Shown here piece after piece: positions 58,901 through 64,000 of a stretch of 64,000 bases of DNA. Location of the stretch: positions 242,775-306,774 of the forward strand of contig FJOG01000043.1 in assembly GCA_900073065.1 (NCBI GenBank), given 5' to 3'. Positions within the stretch are counted from its first letter, which is position 1. Each line of letters opens with the position of its first letter. The position numbers were made by a program, and so were the translations under genes. The stretch comes from Phialocephala subalpina. Its lineage: Eukaryota > Ascomycota > Leotiomycetes > Helotiales > Mollisiaceae. The notes beneath the pieces were generated by a model that was not told where the DNA came from, made no database searches, and saw only the letters and a list, made by a program, of their open reading frames with translations.

Positions 58901-60571
58901 TGTTATTTTCTCCCAAGCCGAAAAGCTGAAATAGCGCATGATCCGTGAGAACTCCCAATGCAGCATCCTGGGAAACCAGTTCGTGGAGGAATCTTGGGGT
59001 CACGACTTCCTCGGGTTGGGAAAAGAACTTGTAGCCCATGTCGAAATCGCGATTCTCAACCCCTTTTCTATCAAGAATGTCTTTGACCTCGAGACTCTGC
59101 TGGTTTGGTTCCGTAATCGATACTTCGCGGCCAATGTCATAGCCAGTAGGAAGGCTGGAAAGCAGATCATTGGCTGGAGGAGACCTATCAAAATACAAAT
59201 GCTGCCCAGCGTGGGCACGCATCATATCTTCCATTATTATGAACATGCTTTTCACCGTTGGAAGGGTGATATCGGGATATCTTTGTTCAAATTGCTCAAG
59301 CATCTCGATACTCTTTGCAATCTCGCTGAGAACAGTGGACCGCGGGGTCAAGATATCCGTTAGGTTTGTCATCGCTGCTGGAACCCGGCCCTGGGTCTCG
59401 AAAAGCACTTGGGTACGAAGTTGTATGTCGGTGCGGATAGCAGCGAACTCGGCTGGTGGAAAGAGCTTCTCAGCCCAAGTAATGGCGAGATAGTGGGATG
59501 ATTCAGTCTCGATGTGACTTGCCGTCTGCATCTTTTGTCCGAGGGCGAGCAGCCGCTCGAATCGCGATTGTGTCGGCTCCTCCTTTGCCACCATCTTCAG
59601 ACGAGCAAGCTCAATAGTCTGCATATCTAGGGATTCGGATGGTTGCAGAGTCCTAGTACTGCCGTTCACCAGTGTGACGGTCTCCTCGATCTCCCTTTCG
59701 AGGTTATTGAGCCACACTTCTGCTTGAGGTTGGGCTCCTAGTGATGCAAATAGTTTGCCAAGATCCAGCTTGAAGCCCGTCATGGCGATGCGCCAGGGAA
59801 TCTCATCCTTTGTATTGATGACTTGTGCCCGATGATCTTGCACAAGCTGGAGCAAGAGACATGTGGTTTGATAGTCGTCCAAGGTTGTACCAGCGCTTCT
59901 TTCAGTCGTGCTGAACCTCAAGGCTTCCATGAATCGGCCTTGAGAGACCAATGAGATGCGGAGATCCGTCAAACCTTGCCAATGGGCCGGAGGTGTTGAG
60001 GTTGAGTTAGGACAGGGTATCAGTTTCATCTCATCTTCGACGAAATTGGACGATGCCCCGAGAAAGATACAAGCAATCCTGTATTTTCGAATGCATTCAA
60101 CCTAGAGATGAATCAGAATTTGTACCATTTCTAGGGACTTGCTTCATATGTCTCCATTCTTACTTGAATGTCATTGTACTCATCCACAGGTTTAGATGCC
60201 CAGTCGCGCTGAACCCTTTCCACCTCATCCAGAGCTGGCTTATATACACCCTCAGTCTGAAGCCTCACAACACCGAGGAATAATGCTATCAGCCGCTGCA
60301 CATCATGCTCTTCCTCGTTCAGCGACACAATTTTGGGTACTTTGGCCAGTACTTCTAAGATACGAAAGCACTTGTATCGGTGTAGTAATGTTTCTGCATG
60401 TTCGATAGCCACGATAGGTATATGACTGTATAGTGAGAGCTGGTTGTCGAAAACTTGCTCTGCGGCATCGTACAGCCTGAGTCGGCTCTTTAGAATCGCA
60501 TCTTCGAGAATTAGTACCGCTTCCGGGGATAGGGTCTTGTAGAGCGATGTATGAGTTCCGCAGTAAAGCAT
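55968..60571 (-). CDS. CHAT-domain caspase-like protease with long helical/TPR region (1513 aa)
   Basis: CHAT domains are caspase-fold cysteine proteases, and in fungi and bacteria they often act in cell-death or defence modules. Exon 1 is 60571-60164, a 62-nt intron follows (60163-60102, GTAAGA to TCTAG), and exon 2 is 60101-55968, open throughout. Residues 1 to about 900 are helical with TPR-like pairs and coiled-coil stretches. A segment VDWFTITLVDHIPRIYMLLW precedes the CHAT fold. The catalytic pair is visible: LLHIHLHTNYG (His about 1321-1325) and HFNLMACSSGRQG (Cys about 1393), then GAGSVTSTLWPIMDEHG and a terminal WAGFVISGCWTF. The gene is divergent from the 329-aa gene at 60992, with 420 bp between starts. 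Substrate unknown; cleavage of the partner is inference. Confidence 0.88.
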
Positions 60572-60991
60572 TGTTTGTGATGGTGTGGAGTATGTGTAAT
60601 GTGGTTGAGGTGAGGTGTTCGAGATGTAAATTGCTTCGTTTGAGACACTTGGTTAGGCAAGTTAGCTCTCTCGATGCTCTGATCGAAGGATGAGGCTTAC
60701 CTACAGAGTTCTCCCACCCCTGCAGAGACTATTTCTTCGTTAAAGGTGGTTGGCTGTCTTGGCGCTTGCATGCAATGCAATCATCCTGCATCCAATATTT
60801 CGAATTTGGTGGCGTGCATTTTGGCTGGGGCTGAGACAAAGAAACCTCGTATCCCTTCAGCCACCAAAAAGCACTTTTCACGACCCGAGGAAGAAAAAAG
60901 TCCGGAGGGACTCAAAAGAAGACGTTCTCCGGTATGTCAAAAAAAAAAAAGGAAGAAAATACCTTCAACGATCATTCTGCATACAATCAAA
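60572..60991. promoter_or_regulatory. Shared divergent promoter of the CHAT gene and the 329-aa gene
   Basis: 420 bp separate the two start codons. A 12-A run at about 60940 and the sequence CAATCAAAATG just before the plus-strand start resemble fungal leader and Kozak context. The plus-strand frame is open upstream to 60746, but that part looks non-coding. Confidence 0.5.
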
Positions 60992-61981
60992 ATGTCGGAC
61001 TTTATAGCAACAGAGACTAATGAATTTGGAGAAATTGGATCAGAGTCCGACACCTACGACGATGACTTATCTGAGGACGCAGTGCTCGTAACACCCTTCG
61101 AAGTCTGCCCCACCTCACTCGGTGAACTTGCGGGTAGAGGAGATGATGACGAGAGTATTGACCCGGACTCTATTTGTGAAGAAGAGGGGGAAACATATGC
61201 AGCCATGATCTCGCACACACGTGTCCGAGCAGCTCTCAAACGCCCGATCAAACTGTGCAAATATGCAGGCGTCCCAGTATGCGTGATGATCCTGGAGATC
61301 GAATTCCCAGAGACCAAGCGATACCGCCGGATGACTCGACTCGTGCGATTCAAATCAGTGGAAGTCACGGCCGAATTCAGGGACGCCGAAGGAGAGTCGA
61401 AGTTGGGGCCAGAGATCATCATGTTTTGTCCAGAAAGCTATGCGGGAAAGCCGACTTTTGTGCTACACAGTTATCATACTGCTATTGGTACAAGCATTAA
61501 TACGTCAAGTGCGATTCCAGTTGGACTCAGTGTTGGAATTCAGCGAAGTCATACCGAGCATTTCTCGAAAACCTGCCATGTTGGCATCGAAGGTCGAGCT
61601 CCTCGTATGGGCCAGAGAAATCCCATTGTGAAATGGATCATCAAAGAAAATGAGGCACTCAAACAGGGTGTTCCGGATCAATTGAGACTCGTGGTCGCAG
61701 TCCAGAACCCTGATGAGCGAGCGTTCAATATAAAGCTCAACTTCTCGGCGTACTTGGGCTTCAATGCTGTGGAATTTCGGGTTAAGAAGAAGGAGGCGGT
61801 ACTGTCGACAAAGGTGGATCCAAAATTGCTCAGAGAACGAGCGTTGAATGATGAGCTTGGTCCGGAGCATGGCCGAATCTGGCAGTGTTATGCAGACGAT
61901 TCAGAATTAGATGGGTCGATGCTGGAGAAGTTGACAAATCTGAAAGGGTCAGCTGTGGGGAAAACGTCTGCATTTGGTTGA
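60992..61981 (+). CDS. 329-aa protein of unknown function, divergent partner of the CHAT protease
   Basis: I do not recognise a named family. The start at 60992 (MSDFIATETNEFGEIG) is chosen for its CAAAATG context; an in-frame ATG at 60746 would add 82 unlikely residues. Residues 1-70 are highly acidic and probably disordered. Residues of about 75-270 alternate short hydrophobic strands, suggesting a beta-rich fold: VPVCVMILEIEFPE, RLVRFKSVEVTAEF, SINTSSAIPVGLSVGI, NPIVKWIIKENEALKQGVPD and LRLVVAVQN...FNIKLNFSAYLGF. The tail from about 270 is charged. There is no signal peptide or transmembrane helix. Pairing with a CHAT protease suggests a substrate or effector, possibly activated by cleavage between the acidic head or the charged tail and the core. 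The gene is intronless. Confidence 0.75.
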   Translation: MSDFIATETNEFGEIGSESDTYDDDLSEDAVLVTPFEVCPTSLGELAGRGDDDESIDPDSICEEEGETYAAMISHTRVRAALKRPIKLCKYAGVPVCVMILEIEFPETKRYRRMTRLVRFKSVEVTAEFRDAEGESKLGPEIIMFCPESYAGKPTFVLHSYHTAIGTSINTSSAIPVGLSVGIQRSHTEHFSKTCHVGIEGRAPRMGQRNPIVKWIIKENEALKQGVPDQLRLVVAVQNPDERAFNIKLNFSAYLGFNAVEFRVKKKEAVLSTKVDPKLLRERALNDELGPEHGRIWQCYADDSELDGSMLEKLTNLKGSAVGKTSAFG

Positions 61982-62053
61982 CCTGACTCAATCCATACAT
62001 CGAAGAACCTCAATAGACTAACTTGCTCTGATGAAAGTCCAAAGTGAAACTGA

Positions 62054-63695
62054 CTACAACTCGTCCTTTTGCTGTCCCAGAAACTTCACCAAGAGCCGAG
62101 TAGCCACCTCCTTCGCATCATCAACCCCCTCCCACTCACCTCTTCCGGCCACGATATCACTCTTAACTCCAATGCCTTCCCAATTTGTGCCCGTGACTGG
62201 ATGTTTAGGTTTCACGATGGGAATACCTGCCATCCACCAACCTTCACCGAATTCTTCCTCGCAGAGGAAATGCGGCTTAGTAATAGGATTTGCTGCACCA
62301 GCCGTTGCCTCATTTCCTTCACCTATAACAGCAAGTGCTCTCTTGAATGCTTGCAGACCGTATGTCATATCTTCGCCACCAGAAACAGTGTTCTTGGTAG
62401 TGAGCACATAGAGAGGCTTTGCTCCACCAAATGCTTTCGTGCCACCCGGGAGTTCATTGACTGGGAGGGTGGAAAATGACCGATCAACCGTCCCCGCCCG
62501 GTCCACAAAATCAAGTAGATGGTGGGGTCCGCCATCCATCAGATACGACATCATGAAGGCGACAGTATCGGGTGCCCCGCCATGATTTTGGCGGAGGTCG
62601 ACAATCAGGGCGTCTGCATCTGCAACGCTGCTGAGCTTTTTACCAATAGCTGCTCGGACCTCTTTCCAGATGTCGAGGTACTCTTCAGTAGAGGGGACAA
62701 AGCCGTTGATGGTGAGTGAAGCGATTTTTTTTCCTGGAGCGGAACCAGTGTCAAATATGATGGGTCCGAAGGAATAGTCCATTCGTTCGAAGTCTTCGAC
62801 ACGACCTCTCGGTCTGGGCTTTTCATCGGGTTTATCGGATTGTGCTGAGGGACCGTGAGGCTCCCTGAAATGAATGCCCATGTGTCCGTCTGTAAGATGC
62901 GTTAGTATTAGTTCTTTTATGGAGACATAATTTAAAATTGGGGGTTGTCGGGGGGGCTTCTCGGCTAACTGGCGCATTAAAAAAGGGGGGTGATTATGCT
63001 TAAAATTGCTTACCGTGGCCAGCTTCCCGTAAATCCTCCGTAAGACGTTGCGCAAACTTCTCACTATCTTCAAATCTGTCGTAATCGCCGCTTTCAAAGT
63101 GGATGTTGAGAGCATTGGCCATCTTCTCACCCAGTTCTGGCTCCACATACTGCTCAAGTAAAGCCTTGTTGATAGCATCGACCAACTTTCGCCGCAATGA
63201 TGAATCCAATGACTTCAATGCTTTTTCAAACCCTGGCCGTCGAGGGTCATCTTCAGGAATGAACTTGAGGGGCGTGTTAATGGCATTGATTTGGAATTCC
63301 GTGACAGGATAATCAGCGTTTGAGTCATCGATCAGAATGGACACACGGGCATATATCGGTCTCTTCTTCTCTTTCATCACAATCACAACGGATGATGGCG
63401 ATGATACGGACTCGATATCGACGACCTCAAAGCCACCACTTGCCTGCGCAAGGCCAAACTCTCTCTGCAAGTCTTTGATGTCCCTGGTTGCGGCAGAGTA
63501 TGGGAAAATGGAGTCGCTGTGGTAAGCAGCCAGTACGTCTTGATCCTCAGTATTGAAAGCAGCAAGCCAGGCTGAGAATTGGATGGACGCAGGATGGTCT
63601 GTTGGTAAGGATGGAAGTGAGGACTCGGCCATGGTGCTGAAGCGGGGGACAAGAGTTCCGACAACAAGCAAAATTGTTTGAAGAATAGCCTTCAT
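62054..63695 (-). CDS. S41-family peptidase-like protein with signal peptide and C-terminal KDEL
   Basis: Exon 1 (63695-63014) and exon 2 (62889-62054) flank a 124-nt intron and give 505 aa. The N-terminus MKAILQTILLVVGTLV is a signal peptide. A helical N-terminal region (residues of about 60-220) precedes a tail-specific-protease fold: DADALIVDLRQNHGGAPDTV, then VLTTKNTVSGGEDMTYGLQA, where the Ser of SGGE is the expected nucleophile, and an IGEGNEATAGAANP loop. The protein ends LGQQKDEL, a canonical ER-retrieval signal, so it probably resides in the ER lumen; secreted S41 relatives lack this. It is convergent with the 329-aa gene, with only 72 bp between the stop codons. Confidence 0.88.
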
Positions 63696-64000
63696 GGTGT
63701 TTCTAGTAAGGGAGCTCTGATGCGCTCTTAATATCTGATCGCAAGAAGAGGCAACCTATGAGAGACTCCAAGTACAGGCTGCTGAGCAACGTAACATCGG
63801 GGTTCACTCCTGCTTTGTTGTGCGATATTTTCTTGATGCAACCGAAAGGAAAACGCAAGTGTGGGAGCCTGAAACCGTTTTCGAAAGGGATTAGGCAGCC
63901 GATTATCACTTCCTATAAGATCGGGCTTTCATTCGCCGAGTATCTCCAGCTGATATGATCTTCAAAATCTATCTCCTTATCCTGGGACCCTACAAACAGT
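63696..64000. other. Upstream region of the S41 gene, no further gene seen
   Basis: Short overlapping frames only. Confidence 0.5.

Noticed and set aside
60746..60991. N-terminal extension of the 329-aa protein from the ATG at 60746
   Set aside because: The extension is basic and low-complexity, spans a 12-A run, and the ATG at 60992 has a far better context.
62890..63178. Alternative start of the S41 protein inside the 124-nt intron (long frame opening at 63178)
   Set aside because: Splicing 63013-62890 joins the two protease halves in phase and leaves the signal peptide on exon 1.
1..64000. CRISPR array, rRNA or tRNA genes
   Set aside because: No regularly spaced identical repeats, rRNA-like sequence or convincing tRNA A/B box pair was seen by eye. 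A tRNA scan was not possible here.

Overview
The window is nuclear DNA of a filamentous ascomycete (Pezizomycotina). The evidence is the many 45-75 nt GT-AG introns with CTAAC/CTGAC-like branch sites, Zn(II)2Cys6 regulators, HET and NO VEIN-like genes, a Clr5 gene, AT-rich repeat blocks and nonsense codons of the C-to-T type expected from repeat-induced point mutation (RIP). The mix of families suggests Leotiomycetes, but that is a weak guess. Two runs of N (6606-7236 and 21092-21524) and two adjacent tandem duplications of exactly 250 bp show that the assembly is imperfect.

Layout. 1-5395: a terminal-inverted-repeat element, an intact AAA ATPase gene (minus) and 2 kb without recognisable genes. 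5396-8075: a Clr5-domain gene (plus) interrupted by a gap. 8352-11752: a decayed 2OG-Fe(II) oxygenase-like gene (minus). 13062-15673: a Zn2Cys6 regulator (plus). 16711-20905: a HET pseudogene joined at a fold-back repeat to a truncated NO VEIN-like pseudogene. 20945-25515: an AT-rich block holding a deleted Copia-type LTR element. 26641-28474: a tiny hydrophobic-protein gene and a sirtuin pseudogene. 30670-33930: two more fragments of the oxygenase-like family.

34611-45104 looks like a small metabolic neighbourhood: a family-1 glycosyltransferase, a Zn2Cys6 regulator divergent from an NmrA-like reductase, and an MFS transporter whose 3' part is scrambled in this assembly. 45996-51685 holds the longest member of the oxygenase-like family (1112 aa, without the catalytic N-terminal half), facing a fragment that carries that N-terminal half. 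53599-54751 is a secreted tyrosinase.

The right end (55968-63695) is gene-dense and intact. A 1513-aa protein with a C-terminal CHAT caspase-like domain is transcribed divergently from an unrecognised 329-aa protein with an acidic head and a probable beta-rich body. A convergent S41-type protease follows; it has a signal peptide and ends in KDEL. The CHAT and 329-aa pair has the architecture of a protease-controlled effector module and is the best candidate here for an undescribed system. The other theme is decay: at least six pieces of one oxygenase-like family, plus HET, NO VEIN-like, sirtuin and Gag frames broken by stops, many explainable as CAA/CAG/CGA to stop or TGG to TAG.
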